Source of the DNA: Fibrobacter sp. UBA1765
GTDB lineage: Bacteria > Fibrobacterota > Fibrobacteria > Fibrobacterales > Fibrobacteraceae
DNA length: 34,796 bases
Assembly: GCA_002314675.1 (NCBI GenBank)
Contig: DCGZ01000091.1
Span: 1-34,796, forward strand
Reading direction: 5' to 3'
The notes beneath the pieces are model-generated. The model made no database searches and was not told the origin of the DNA. It was given only the letters and a program-made list of their open reading frames with translations. Below, one piece after another: positions 23,347-31,747 of this stretch. How positions within the stretch are numbered: the stretch's first letter is position 1; every line of letters begins with the position of its first letter. Position numbers and translations under genes: made by a program.

Positions 23347-23958
23347 ATGGAGTTTCCATCGTTTGCAAACATTTTGGATTGGTTCGGCGCAAGCCATGAA
23401 CTTAGCTCAATACTTATAGCGAGTGCGGTCATGACGCTCGTCGTTTTGCTAGCCCCCGTTTTGGCAGGCCTCTTGCTGTATGGCGTGGAACGATTGCAAA
23501 TTGAACTCCTTGGTTTGATCAATCGAGACTTTGCCTACTTCTTTGCAAATTTTTTGACATTCCCGGGAACTTTTGTGCATGAAATGTCGCACCTGTGCTT
23601 TGCAGTAATCACGGGTGCCGAAGTGGATGAAATCTGCATGTTTGAATCTGACGATGGCCGGCTTGGGCATATAAGCTATTGCACCCGTGGCCCGTTCCCC
23701 ATACAGATGGTACAGCATGCACTTAGCGCTTGCGCCCCGACAGTTGTCGGCTTTACTGTGGGCTATTTCTTGCTCAGGTACATTTTTAACAGCCCGCATT
23801 CTTTTTGGGGATATGTCGGGTTGTGGTATTTGGTCATCTCTTTGATTGACCACTCCACGATGAGTGATTCCGATTTGGCGCACTACTTTCAGGGAGTTTG
23901 GATTTTTATCCCGTTCGTCTATATCGGATTTTTTATTTGGGGCTTTGCTACGGTTTAG
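23347..23958 (+). CDS. Membrane metalloprotease-like protein (M50-type HExxH)
   Basis: The 203-residue membrane protein has a hydrophobic helix at about 20-46, the zinc motif HEMSH (78-82) in a hydrophobic setting (FPGTFVHEMSHLCFAVITG), and further membrane segments at about 130-147, 153-168 and 184-202. A conserved-looking acidic position, D168 in SLIDHS, could be the third ligand. The arrangement fits the M50B-like, site-2-protease-related family. It has its own promoter and a GAGGAG site. It follows the peptide cluster, so leader removal or coupling to export is possible, but housekeeping proteolysis is equally possible. Its stop overlaps the stop of convergent folC. Confidence 0.75.
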   Translation: MEFPSFANILDWFGASHELSSILIASAVMTLVVLLAPVLAGLLLYGVERLQIELLGLINRDFAYFFANFLTFPGTFVHEMSHLCFAVITGAEVDEICMFESDDGRLGHISYCTRGPFPIQMVQHALSACAPTVVGFTVGYFLLRYIFNSPHSFWGYVGLWYLVISLIDHSTMSDSDLAHYFQGVWIFIPFVYIGFFIWGFATV

Positions 23959-25217
23959 TGCTTTTCGTTTGCTTCAGACTCCATGCCGCGGAAGAATGCC
24001 AGTTCTTCAAATTCATCTTTCAAAAGATAAATGCATGCGCCAATCAAGTACAGTGAACCCGTTATGAGCACAGGTTCATCGCCGGCTTCTTTTTCAACGG
24101 CGCTTATTGCGTCGCGCGTAATGAAACCGCCACAGCCCGTGCTGTAGCCTTTGGACTGAATGTCTTTTGCGAGGTCTTCCGTGTCGCGGAAACGTTCGTA
24201 CGGCGTGCGCACCGGGTGCCATGTTCCAATGGAATCTGCCATGAGCGAAAGCATCTCGGAAAGGTCCTTGTCTTGCAGGGCGCCGAAGATGGCGTGGAAC
24301 TTTTTGCCTGGGTATTCTTCGCGGAGCGTTTCTGCAAGGCGTTTGGCCGCATGTGGGTTGTGCGCCCCGTCGAGAATGAACTTTAGCTTGCCGTCTTTGT
24401 AGAGCTTTTGCATGCGGCCGGGCCAAAAACTAGTTTGCAACCCCTGCGAAGCTTTGCTCGCATTAAACGCCACGCCGAGCATTGCCTTTGCCGCCGTCAC
24501 AGCAAGGATTGCGTTTTCTTCGTAATGGCGGCCCGCATTTGGGAGCTTGGGGAGCTTTGAAAGTGCGCTGTCTAAACGAGCGAGCTCCGTAAAGCCGCGT
24601 TCTTTTGCGATGTTTGCTGCTGCGCGTTCAAGTTCTGCGCTCAACTTGCAGCGAACGAGTTTTCCGCCCTGTTTTACGATGCCAAGCTTTTCGAACAGTA
24701 TCTTTTCTTCGGTGTCGCCAAGGACTGCGGTGTGTTCAAGGCCGATTCCCGTGAGAATTGCTAGTTCACCATTGGCGACTGCGGTTGCGTCAAAGCGCCC
24801 GCCAAGCCCTGCTTCTGCTACAAAGAATTCTACGCCTTGCTCGCGGGCATATACGAATGCAGCTACCGTCAAGGCTTCAAAGTATGTTGCCTGGACTCCT
24901 GTTTTTTCTGCGGCGTTTTTTACGGCGAGCAAAGCCTTGTCAAAATCATCGCGGGCAATCGGCGTGCCGTTTAAACGGATTCGTTCCTGCAAGCTGACAA
25001 GGTGCGGGCTCGTGTAAAGAACGGTCTTTGCGCCGTGTGCTATTAAAATGTTCGAAAGGTAGAACGACGTGGAACCCTTGCCGTTTGTACCGACAACATG
25101 TACGGTTCGAAAAGTTTTTTCGGGGTTGCCGAGTGCATCGCAAAGCTTTTGCGTAGATTCGAGGCCCGGCTTTATGCCGAACATTAGCAGACTTTCTAAA
25201 AATTGAAAACCAGACAT
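23955..25217 (-). CDS. folC: Folylpolyglutamate synthase / dihydrofolate synthase
   Basis: This 420-residue Mur-ligase-type enzyme adds glutamates to folates and may also make dihydrofolate from dihydropteroate. It has the P-loop GTNGKGS (43-49), YTSPHL (68-73), the GLGGRFDATA motif, GLEHTAVLG, and the C-terminal GAHNPHAA. Length matches FolC (about 420-450). No ribosome site is evident at the ATG. It converges on the membrane protease gene and the two stop codons overlap (TTAG). The region upstream (25218-25320) carries no gene. Confidence 0.93.
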   Translation of the reverse strand: MSGFQFLESLLMFGIKPGLESTQKLCDALGNPEKTFRTVHVVGTNGKGSTSFYLSNILIAHGAKTVLYTSPHLVSLQERIRLNGTPIARDDFDKALLAVKNAAEKTGVQATYFEALTVAAFVYAREQGVEFFVAEAGLGGRFDATAVANGELAILTGIGLEHTAVLGDTEEKILFEKLGIVKQGGKLVRCKLSAELERAAANIAKERGFTELARLDSALSKLPKLPNAGRHYEENAILAVTAAKAMLGVAFNASKASQGLQTSFWPGRMQKLYKDGKLKFILDGAHNPHAAKRLAETLREEYPGKKFHAIFGALQDKDLSEMLSLMADSIGTWHPVRTPYERFRDTEDLAKDIQSKGYSTGCGGFITRDAISAVEKEAGDEPVLITGSLYLIGACIYLLKDEFEELAFFRGMESEANEKH

Positions 25218-25324
25218 AGCGTTAATAAAAAAATTGACATACAGAAAATAGAAAATAAGCGTGTTGGTGGCTTATTTCATGAATTTTTGCGTGTATGGAA
25301 GTATTTAAAGCGTCTGATATAATA

Positions 25325-25339
25325 TTACAAAAAATGTAA
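25325..25339. promoter_or_regulatory. Upstream activator-like site TTACA-N5-TGTAA (dapF site 1)
   Basis: Perfect 15-bp inverted repeat TTACA AAAAA TGTAA, centred about 140 bases before the predicted sigma54 start of the dapF operon. The same repeat precedes the glnN operon. Confidence 0.65.
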
Positions 25340-25355
25340 AACAATGCATGTAACT

Positions 25356-25370
25356 TTACGAAAATTGTAA
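25356..25370. promoter_or_regulatory. Upstream activator-like site TTACG-N5-TGTAA (dapF site 2)
   Basis: One mismatch to the consensus. It begins 31 bases after the start of site 1, about three helical turns, so proteins on both would face the same side. Confidence 0.6.
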
Positions 25371-25426
25371 TATTTTTCAAAGTGTGAAAAGTTTTAGAGG
25401 AGGAAATCTATAAAATTTCGTTAGTT

Positions 25427-25441
25427 TTACCAAAATTGTAA
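25427..25441. promoter_or_regulatory. Promoter-proximal repeat TTACC-N5-TGTAA (dapF site 3)
   Basis: One mismatch to the consensus. It ends three bases before the sigma54 -24 element, where a bound protein would more likely hinder than help polymerase. A weaker fourth copy (AAACA-N5-TGTAA) lies at 25476-25490, in the leader. Confidence 0.5.
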
Positions 25442-25444
25442 AAG

Positions 25445-25460
25445 TTGGCACGAAATTTGC
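25445..25460 (+). promoter_or_regulatory. Sigma54 (-24/-12) promoter of the dapF-dapL-activator operon
   Basis: TTGGCACGAAATTTGC matches the sigma54 consensus TGGCACG-N4-TTGC, with GG (25447-25448) and GC (25459-25460) exactly 10 bases apart. The start is predicted near 25472, giving a leader of about 31 bases to the dapF ATG. Confidence 0.88.
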
Positions 25461-25502
25461 GTAATAATGAACGAAAAACAAAAAATGTAAAAGGTAGAGC
25501 AG

Positions 25503-26315
25503 ATGAAATTTTCAAAATGGACCGGTCTTGGCAACGACTTTGTGTTTGTAGAACCGGGTGAATTCTTTGATCTTGGTGATGGTCTTGCCGAACGTGTTAT
25601 TAAATTGTGCGACCGTCGCTTTGGCATTGGTGCCGATGGCGTTGTTCTTGTAAATCCGCTGGATGATTCCGGCGTGTATTTTGCAAAGGGTAACGGCATT
25701 GATTTTGAAATGCGCATTTTCAATGCGGATGGTTCTGAAGCTGCAATGTGTGGCAATGCAACTCGTTGCGTTGCAAAGTTTATTCGTAGCAGAGGTCTTG
25801 GCAATGCCGAGACTTTTGTGCTTCATACAAAGAGTGGTCTTGTAAAGCCTACGATTTTGGATGATGGTCGTGTTTGTGTTGATATGGGCCTTGCACGCGA
25901 CTTTTTAGGCTCTATTAAACTTGAAGCATGTGGCAATAAGTTTGACGCAGAAACGGTTTCAATGGGTAATCCGCATTCCGTTATTTTTGTGGATGACATT
26001 AATGCCATTGAACTTGAAAAGTGGGGTGCTGTCTTGGAAGTGGATAAGCAGTTCCCGGATCGTTGCAATATTGAATTTGCTCAGGTTGTGGAACCGGGTA
26101 AAATCCGCATGCGTGTTTGGGAACGAGGCTGTGGCGTAACGATGGCTTGTGGTACTGGCAGCTGTGCAACGCTTGTTGCTGCACAAAGAACTGGCCGAGT
26201 GGGCCTTGAAGCAGACGTTGTTCTTGATGGTGGTACGCTCCACATTAAGCACGAAAAGAATGGCCCGGTACTTATGACAGGACCTGCAACAGAAGTTTTC
26301 AGAGGCGAAATTTAG
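25503..26315 (+). CDS. dapF: Diaminopimelate epimerase
   Basis: The 270-residue enzyme converts LL- to meso-diaminopimelate for lysine and peptidoglycan, using two Cys as bases. These are C83 in MCGNATRC and C216 in ACGTGSC. Other marks are the opening FSKWTGLGNDFV, RFGIGADGV (39-47), FNADGSEA and GNPHSVIF (155-162). Length matches the family. An AAGG ribosome site precedes the ATG. It is the first gene of a three-gene operon with dapL and a sigma54 activator, transcribed from a clear sigma54 promoter. That control is unusual for dapF and suggests nitrogen-linked regulation. Confidence 0.95.
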   Translation: MKFSKWTGLGNDFVFVEPGEFFDLGDGLAERVIKLCDRRFGIGADGVVLVNPLDDSGVYFAKGNGIDFEMRIFNADGSEAAMCGNATRCVAKFIRSRGLGNAETFVLHTKSGLVKPTILDDGRVCVDMGLARDFLGSIKLEACGNKFDAETVSMGNPHSVIFVDDINAIELEKWGAVLEVDKQFPDRCNIEFAQVVEPGKIRMRVWERGCGVTMACGTGSCATLVAAQRTGRVGLEADVVLDGGTLHIKHEKNGPVLMTGPATEVFRGEI

Positions 26316-26359
26316 CCCTAAACCCTAGTCATTAAATTCTAACCTAGATCTTAAAAATT

Positions 26360-27568
26360 ATGAACGAACAAATTTTAAATCCATATTACGATCGTCTCCC
26401 TGGCAGCTATCTTTTTTCAACTATTGCAAAAAAAATCAAGGAATACCAGGGCACTCACGCAAATGCAGATATCATTCGCCTTGGTATTGGCGATGTAACA
26501 ACCCCGATTATCCCTGCTGCAATTGAAGCTATGCACAAGGCTGTCGATGAAATGGCTTGCAAGCAAACCTTCCGTGGCTATGGCCCAGAACAGGGTTACG
26601 ATTTTTTGCGTGAAGCGATTGTTCGCGGTGAATACACAAGCCGTGGCATTGACATGGACCCGAACGACGTATTTGTAAGTGATGGTTCCAAGTGCGATGT
26701 TGCAAATATTCAGGAACTTTTTGCTTCAGACGTTCGCATTGCTATCCCTGACCCAGTTTACCCAGTGTATTTGGATAGTAACGTAATGGCTGGCCGCACA
26801 GGAATTTTTGGAAGCGATGGCCATTTCTCTGAAGTAACCTACCTTGCATCTACTGCAGAAAACAATTTCCAGCCGGATTTGCCTAAGAATCCTGTGCAGT
26901 TGATTTACCTTTGCAGCCCGAATAACCCGACAGGTACTGTTCTTAGCCGCGAAACCTTGCAGAAGTTTGTGGATTATGCAAATAGCACAGGCGCATTGAT
27001 CTTGTTTGATGGCGCTTATAACTGCTACATTCAAGACGAAAGCTTGCCGCATTCTATTTTTGAAATTCCTGGTGCTCGTACTTGCGCTATTGAATTCCGT
27101 AGCTTTAGTAAGACAGCAGGCTTTACAGGCGTTCGTTGTGCTTATACAGTGATTCCGCATGAACTTGAAAAGCTTCACAATATGTGGAACCGTCGCCAGT
27201 GCACAAAGTTCAATGGCGTAAACTATGTAGTTCAGCGTGCTGCAGAAGCTATTTATACCCCTGTTGGCTGGGAACAGACCAAGGCTGTAATCAAGGGCTA
27301 CATGGATACTGCCGCAATGATTCGCTCTGAATTGAGCGCTGCTGGCTACACTGTATTTGGCGGTGAACATGCTCCGTATATTTGGTGGAAACTCCCGAAT
27401 GGCGAAAAGTCTTTTGACTTCTTTGACCGCTTGCTTGCAACCTGCGAAGTTGTTGGTACGCCGGGCTCTGGCTTTGGCCCTTGTGGCGAAGGCTATTTCC
27501 GCTTGACAGCTTTTGGCGACCATGAACAAACCAAGGTTGCCTTGAAGCGAATCCGCGAAAAATTATAA
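26360..27568 (+). CDS. dapL: LL-diaminopimelate aminotransferase
   Basis: The 402-residue PLP aminotransferase makes LL-DAP directly from tetrahydrodipicolinate and glutamate, replacing DapD/C/E of the longer route. It is a class I/II fold with the LGIGDVTTP N-terminal motif (41-49), GYGPEQGYDFLREAI, SPNNPTGT (186-193), DGAY (217-220) and PLP lysine K251 in SFSKTAGFTGVR. Length agrees with DapL (about 400-410). It lies 44 bases after dapF and 11 before the activator gene, so the LL-DAP made here goes straight to DapF. Because it uses glutamate as amino donor, control together with nitrogen assimilation is sensible. Confidence 0.95.
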   Translation: MNEQILNPYYDRLPGSYLFSTIAKKIKEYQGTHANADIIRLGIGDVTTPIIPAAIEAMHKAVDEMACKQTFRGYGPEQGYDFLREAIVRGEYTSRGIDMDPNDVFVSDGSKCDVANIQELFASDVRIAIPDPVYPVYLDSNVMAGRTGIFGSDGHFSEVTYLASTAENNFQPDLPKNPVQLIYLCSPNNPTGTVLSRETLQKFVDYANSTGALILFDGAYNCYIQDESLPHSIFEIPGARTCAIEFRSFSKTAGFTGVRCAYTVIPHELEKLHNMWNRRQCTKFNGVNYVVQRAAEAIYTPVGWEQTKAVIKGYMDTAAMIRSELSAAGYTVFGGEHAPYIWWKLPNGEKSFDFFDRLLATCEVVGTPGSGFGPCGEGYFRLTAFGDHEQTKVALKRIREKL

Positions 27569-27579
27569 TAAGGTATTTT

Positions 27580-29085
27580 ATGCCTATGAATGAAATCACA
27601 GTCGTCCAAAAAATAAGCACTGTCATTATTCACGAGCGAAACGTGGACAAGCTGCTCGATGAGGTACTTACGATTCTTGACCAGGAAATGGGAATGCTTC
27701 GTGGTACCTTTGCATTGCTGTATGGCGATACGTTGCAGATTGAGTCTTCGCACGGGCTTGATGAAAATGAAAAGAAGCTTGGCCTGTATAAGATTGGTGA
27801 AGGTATTACTGGCCATGTTGCTGAAACTGGACGAAGCCATGTGATTCCAGATTTGCGTAAGGATTCCAGGTTCTTGAATAGGACTGGATCCCGTAATTAC
27901 GACAGCCAGGTGGCTTTTATTTGCGTGCCGCTTATTCATGATGAACAAGTGATTGGCACGCTTTCAGTGGACCGCCCGGTAGATGGCTCTACGGACTTGG
28001 ATCGTGATGTAGCATTGCTTGAAGTGATTGCAAATATCACTGGTGATGCTGCAAACGAATGTATTGAAATTCACGCAGAACACGATGCACTTCGTGAAGA
28101 AAACAAAAAGCTTCGCGATATGCTTTCGAACAATCCGAGCGAACTTGTGGGTAACTGCCGAGAAATGCAGATTGTGTATTCCCAGGTGCGCCAGGTTGCA
28201 CCTTCTGATGCGACGGTCTTGATTCGTGGCGGCAGTGGTACTGGTAAGGAAATGATCGCACGTGCGATTGTGAACCTCTCAAGCCGTAAAGACAAGCCGT
28301 TTGTGACATTGAACTGTGCGGCTCTCCCAGAAAACCTTGTTGAAAGCGAATTGTTTGGCCACGAAAAGGGCGCCTTTACCGGCGCTGTGAACCGCAGAAT
28401 CGGTCGAGCAGAAGCTGCCGATGGCGGAACGCTTTTCCTTGATGAAATTGGCGACTTGACCATGCAAACGCAAGTCAAGCTTTTGCGCTTTTTGCAAGAA
28501 AAGACCTTTAGCCGTGTAGGCAGTAACGAAGAAATTCATTCCAACGTGAGGTTCCTTGCTGCAACAAGCCGTAACCTTGAAGAGCTCATGGAAAAGAAGC
28601 TCTTTAGGGAAGACTTGTTCTACCGTTTGAATATCTTCCCGATTTCAATGCCCGACTTGGCAAAGCGTCAGAGCGACATTATTTTGCTTGCAGAACACTT
28701 TATTGAAAAGAAGAACTTGCGATATAATAAGAAGGTTGCAAGGCTTTCTACAACTGCAATTAACTTGCTTATGAGCTACCATTGGCCGGGTAATGTGCGT
28801 GAACTTGAAAATTGCATTGAACGAGCTGTGCTTACTGCAACGGATGATTGTATTCATAGCTACAACTTGCCGCCATCACTCCAGACAAGCCTTAGTGTTG
28901 GCTCAGTTGCCTCGAATGCAAAGAATGCTCCTCTTGAAGTTATGATGAATAACTATGAAAAGGAACTCATTACTGAAGCCATTAAGCGCAATAACGGCAA
29001 TCTTTCTGCAGCTGGTAGAGAACTTGGCGTTAGCCCGCGAATGATGAATTATAGAATGAATAAGCTGGGCTTGCATTCTAAATAA
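27580..29085 (+). CDS. NifA-like sigma54-dependent transcription activator (GAF-AAA-Fis)
   Basis: The 501-residue protein has three parts. A GAF sensor domain (about 8-165) includes GEGITGHVAETGRSHVIPDLRKD. The AAA+ domain (about 185-420) has Walker A GGSGTGKE (217-224), the sigma54-contacting GAFTGA (264-269), Walker B GTLFLDEIGD (283-292) and arginine-finger region FREDLFYRL (342-350). A Fis-type helix-turn-helix (about 465-497) is at the end. The domain order is that of NifA and other GAF-type activators, with no receiver domain. AAGG precedes the start. As third gene of a sigma54-driven operon it probably activates its own synthesis. It is the obvious candidate to bind TTACA-N5-TGTAA at dapF and glnN. 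The GAF ligand is unknown. Confidence 0.92.
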   Translation: MPMNEITVVQKISTVIIHERNVDKLLDEVLTILDQEMGMLRGTFALLYGDTLQIESSHGLDENEKKLGLYKIGEGITGHVAETGRSHVIPDLRKDSRFLNRTGSRNYDSQVAFICVPLIHDEQVIGTLSVDRPVDGSTDLDRDVALLEVIANITGDAANECIEIHAEHDALREENKKLRDMLSNNPSELVGNCREMQIVYSQVRQVAPSDATVLIRGGSGTGKEMIARAIVNLSSRKDKPFVTLNCAALPENLVESELFGHEKGAFTGAVNRRIGRAEAADGGTLFLDEIGDLTMQTQVKLLRFLQEKTFSRVGSNEEIHSNVRFLAATSRNLEELMEKKLFREDLFYRLNIFPISMPDLAKRQSDIILLAEHFIEKKNLRYNKKVARLSTTAINLLMSYHWPGNVRELENCIERAVLTATDDCIHSYNLPPSLQTSLSVGSVASNAKNAPLEVMMNNYEKELITEAIKRNNGNLSAAGRELGVSPRMMNYRMNKLGLHSK

Positions 29086-29106
29086 AGAGTAGGGTAGTTG
29101 ATGTTG

Positions 29107-29138
29107 AAATACCTAGGGCATTTTGCTCTAGGTATTTT
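29107..29138. terminator. Bidirectional terminator after the activator gene
   Basis: AAATACCTAG (29107-29116) pairs with CTAGGTATTT (29128-29137), with partial pairing inside and a run of T. It also ends the converging lipoprotein gene. Confidence 0.85.
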
Positions 29139-29140
29139 TT

Positions 29141-30154
29141 TTAATCCTTGACGCAACGAATGGAAAATCCTGTGTTTTTTCCGGTGTAATCCTCGTCTGC
29201 ACTAATTTGAGTATGGCTGAATTCTTTGTACATTGCGTAGCGTTCATACACTTCTGTTGAAGTCCAGAAATAGCTTGCAAGGCCGGTATTGAAATAGTCT
29301 TCCTTGTTGCTACCTCTTCCTGCGGGCAGTACTGAAAATCCGTAGGGGTTTTGGCAATCTCCTCCAAGGCCGCCATAATATTTCCAACCGCTAGCTGTTT
29401 TTAAGTTTTCTCCAGCAGTTTCTTTGCCGCCGACAGCCTTTAGCAAAATGTCCCATTCCTCGAGACTTGGCAAGTGCCAGCCTTCAGGGCAAATGCCACG
29501 AATGGCGCTTGTGAAATTGCATGTTTTTTCGTAGCCGCAGCCTTTCCCTTCAGGACTAAATTCCGCTAAGGAATCGACCGCGGAACTCCATAAGTACAAG
29601 TGCCCATATTTTGCGCAGCTATCAGCGCTGTTTTCAAAGCAAAAACTTAAAACGCCTTCATGATACTTGTAATTCAAGTTCTCAGCCATCCAGACTTGAT
29701 CTCCGATTGTTACGGTCTTGTAGGTTTGACCGTCACGTTTGTCTGTAAGTTCGCCGTAATCAACATTAGGATTGAAGTAGTCGTGCTTGATAAAACTGGA
29801 ACTGGATTCTTCTCTGCTTGATTCTTCTAAGGAACTGCTGGAATTTTCTTCGCTAGAAGAACTTGCCTCGTCATTGGAAGAAGAACTGGTCTCGCTTGAA
29901 GATATTGGATTGCTAGAAGATGATGCTATTGAACTGGACGATGATTCTAATTCGGAGCTAGAAGAAAGTTCTTGCCTTGAGGAAGAATATGCTAGCTCGC
30001 TGCTACTAGAACTTATGGATTCTGAAGACTCTAGGTTTAAGGAAATGCTTGAAGAATAATTTTCTGCAGTATTGTCATTGGAACTAGCTGATGTTGAATC
30101 ATCGCATGCCCACATAAGAAATGGAATAATACTATAGAGAATGATTTTTTTCAT
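29141..30154 (-). CDS. Lipoprotein with serine-run linker and Fib_succ_major domain
   Basis: The chosen ATG gives 337 residues with lipoprotein signal MKKIILYSIIPFLMWAC (lipidated C17). Residues about 33-120 are serine runs broken by Glu, Asn or Leu. The C-terminal domain (about 132-337) has DKRDGQTYKTVTIGDQVWMAENLNY, CPEGWHLPSLEEWDIL, and an ending SIRCVKD. These identify the Fibrobacter succinogenes major paralogous domain (TIGR02145 type), a surface domain of unknown function related in form to C-type-lectin-like FGE/sulfatase-modifying folds. Many copies exist in Fibrobacter genomes. The start is supported by the signal peptide rather than by a ribosome site. Confidence 0.85.
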   Translation of the reverse strand: MKKIILYSIIPFLMWACDDSTSASSNDNTAENYSSSISLNLESSESISSSSSELAYSSSRQELSSSSELESSSSSIASSSSNPISSSETSSSSNDEASSSSEENSSSSLEESSREESSSSFIKHDYFNPNVDYGELTDKRDGQTYKTVTIGDQVWMAENLNYKYHEGVLSFCFENSADSCAKYGHLYLWSSAVDSLAEFSPEGKGCGYEKTCNFTSAIRGICPEGWHLPSLEEWDILLKAVGGKETAGENLKTASGWKYYGGLGGDCQNPYGFSVLPAGRGSNKEDYFNTGLASYFWTSTEVYERYAMYKEFSHTQISADEDYTGKNTGFSIRCVKD

Positions 30155-30210
30155 AAAATAAAAGTAATAATTTTGTGAAATCAAGAAAAACGTTGGTAAA
30201 GCAGTACATA

Positions 30211-30247
30211 CAAAGAAACCCCGTACCAAATGGCACGAGGTTCTTTG
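30211..30247 (-). terminator. Hairpin after the glnN-PII-amt operon
   Basis: CAAAGAAACCCCGTACC pairs imperfectly with GGCACGAGGTTCTTTG around an AAAT loop. It lies about 77 bases past the amt stop on the minus strand. The tail is only moderately T-rich. Confidence 0.6.
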
Positions 30248-30291
30248 TTTATGTGGGGTGTTTCCTTAGAAGGCAGGGGAGAAAAACATTT

Positions 30292-30326
30292 CTGTAATCT
30301 GTTCTCTGTCTTCTGAATTCTGTTTA
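30292..30326. repeat. Pyrimidine-rich intergenic tract (TCTGTTCTCTGTCTTCTG type)
   Basis: A short copy of the C/T repeat seen at 20-62 and 4866-4924. It ends at the amt stop codon. Confidence 0.4.
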
Positions 30327-31733
30327 CATGTTGCTGAAGATCTGGAAGCCACCGTAGGATTCTTGTCCGTGTTCGGAAAGATCGAGGCCACGGAGTTCTT
30401 CCTTTTCGCTCACGCGGAGACCCATAGTCTTCTTGATTGCAAGGAAGATTACGCATGCACCAATGAAGCAAGGAATTGCGTAAGCAACTACACCGAGAGC
30501 CTGGGTTGCAAGGTTAAAGCGACCAGTGTAATCGAAGATACCTACTGCAAGTGTACCCCAGATACCGTTTACAAGGTGAACGGAGAGAGCACCAACAGGA
30601 TCGTCCAAGCGGAGCTTTTCGAAGAAGTATACTGCGAGAACTACGAGTACGCCACCGATTGCACCGATAATCCATGCGCTAAGCGGGCTAACAGTATCTG
30701 CTGGAGCTGTGATAGCTACGAGGCCAGCCAAGCAACCGTTGAGAGCCATGGTGGCATCCGGCTTCTTTGCAATGAACCAGGAAGTAGCTGTTGCTGTAAT
30801 GATACCTGCGACTGCAGCAAGGTTAGTGGTTACAAGGATAAGGGAGGTATCGAACGGGTTGCCAGAGAGTGCGGAACCGCCGTTGAAGCCCCACCAGCCG
30901 AACCAAAGGATGAACACGCCGATAGTTGCAAGCGGAACGTTGTGAGCAGGAATTGCATGTGCCTTGCCGTTAACATACTTGCCGATACGTGGTCCAAGAA
31001 TGATTACGCCAGCGAGTGCGCCCCAGCCACCAACGGAGTGAACGAGTTCAGAACCTGCGAGGTCATGGAAGCCTTCTGCACCGAAAGCTGCGAAGTCAGA
31101 GAGCCAGCCACCGCCCCAAACCCAGGAACCAACGATCGGGTAGACGAATGCTACATAGAGCAATGTGAACATGAGGAAGGAACTGAGCTTGATACGTTCA
31201 GCAACTGCACCAGAAACGATTGTTGCTGCAGTGGCAGCAAACATTGCCTGGAAGAGCCAGTCTGTGAAGAGGGAAAAGTGACCGTTATAGGCGGCAGTGA
31301 AATTTGCCGGATTCATCCAGTCACCAATGCCGAAACCAGCAAAACCGATCCAGCCATTGAATTCACCCGGGTACATAAGGCCAAAACCAAGGAGAGCATA
31401 CACAGAGATACCAATTGCTGGCACTGCTACGTTCTTAAAGCAGATGTTGGAAGCGCTCTTTGCGCGGCAAAGACCAGATTCAACACATGCAAAGCCAAGG
31501 CCCATGATGAACACGAGCATTGCAGAAATCATGATCCAAATGTTTTCGGTCATGAAAATTGCGTCGCCAACAGACGGAGCTGCTTCTGCAGCTGCGGCTG
31601 GTGCTGCTTCAACTGCAGCTGCTACAGGAGCTGCAGCTTCTGCAACGGTTTCAACGACTGCAGCTGCGGCAGAAGAAACTGTGTCGGCAACAGCAGCGGC
31701 GGTATCGACGATAGTAGAAAGAGTATCAGACAT
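30324..31733 (-). CDS. amt: Ammonium transporter (Amt/MEP family)
   Basis: The 469-residue inner-membrane channel for ammonium has about 11 membrane segments. Visible marks are GFACVESGLCRAKSASNICFKN, D225 and H233 in FHDLAGSELVHSVGG, H387 in SVHLVNGIWGTLAVG, and FGWWGFNGGSAL. The start has a strong GGAGG site. Before the first membrane helix there are about 60 residues rich in Ala, Val and Glu with no normal signal sequence, longer than most Amt proteins; an internal Met61 would give a standard start but lacks such a site. It is last in an operon with PII, which usually closes Amt channels when nitrogen is plentiful. Confidence 0.93.
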   Translation of the reverse strand: MSDTLSTIVDTAAAVADTVSSAAAAVVETVAEAAAPVAAAVEAAPAAAAEAAPSVGDAIFMTENIWIMISAMLVFIMGLGFACVESGLCRAKSASNICFKNVAVPAIGISVYALLGFGLMYPGEFNGWIGFAGFGIGDWMNPANFTAAYNGHFSLFTDWLFQAMFAATAATIVSGAVAERIKLSSFLMFTLLYVAFVYPIVGSWVWGGGWLSDFAAFGAEGFHDLAGSELVHSVGGWGALAGVIILGPRIGKYVNGKAHAIPAHNVPLATIGVFILWFGWWGFNGGSALSGNPFDTSLILVTTNLAAVAGIITATATSWFIAKKPDATMALNGCLAGLVAITAPADTVSPLSAWIIGAIGGVLVVLAVYFFEKLRLDDPVGALSVHLVNGIWGTLAVGIFDYTGRFNLATQALGVVAYAIPCFIGACVIFLAIKKTMGLRVSEKEELRGLDLSEHGQESYGGFQIFSNM

Positions 31734-31747
31734 TGTATTTTACCTCC

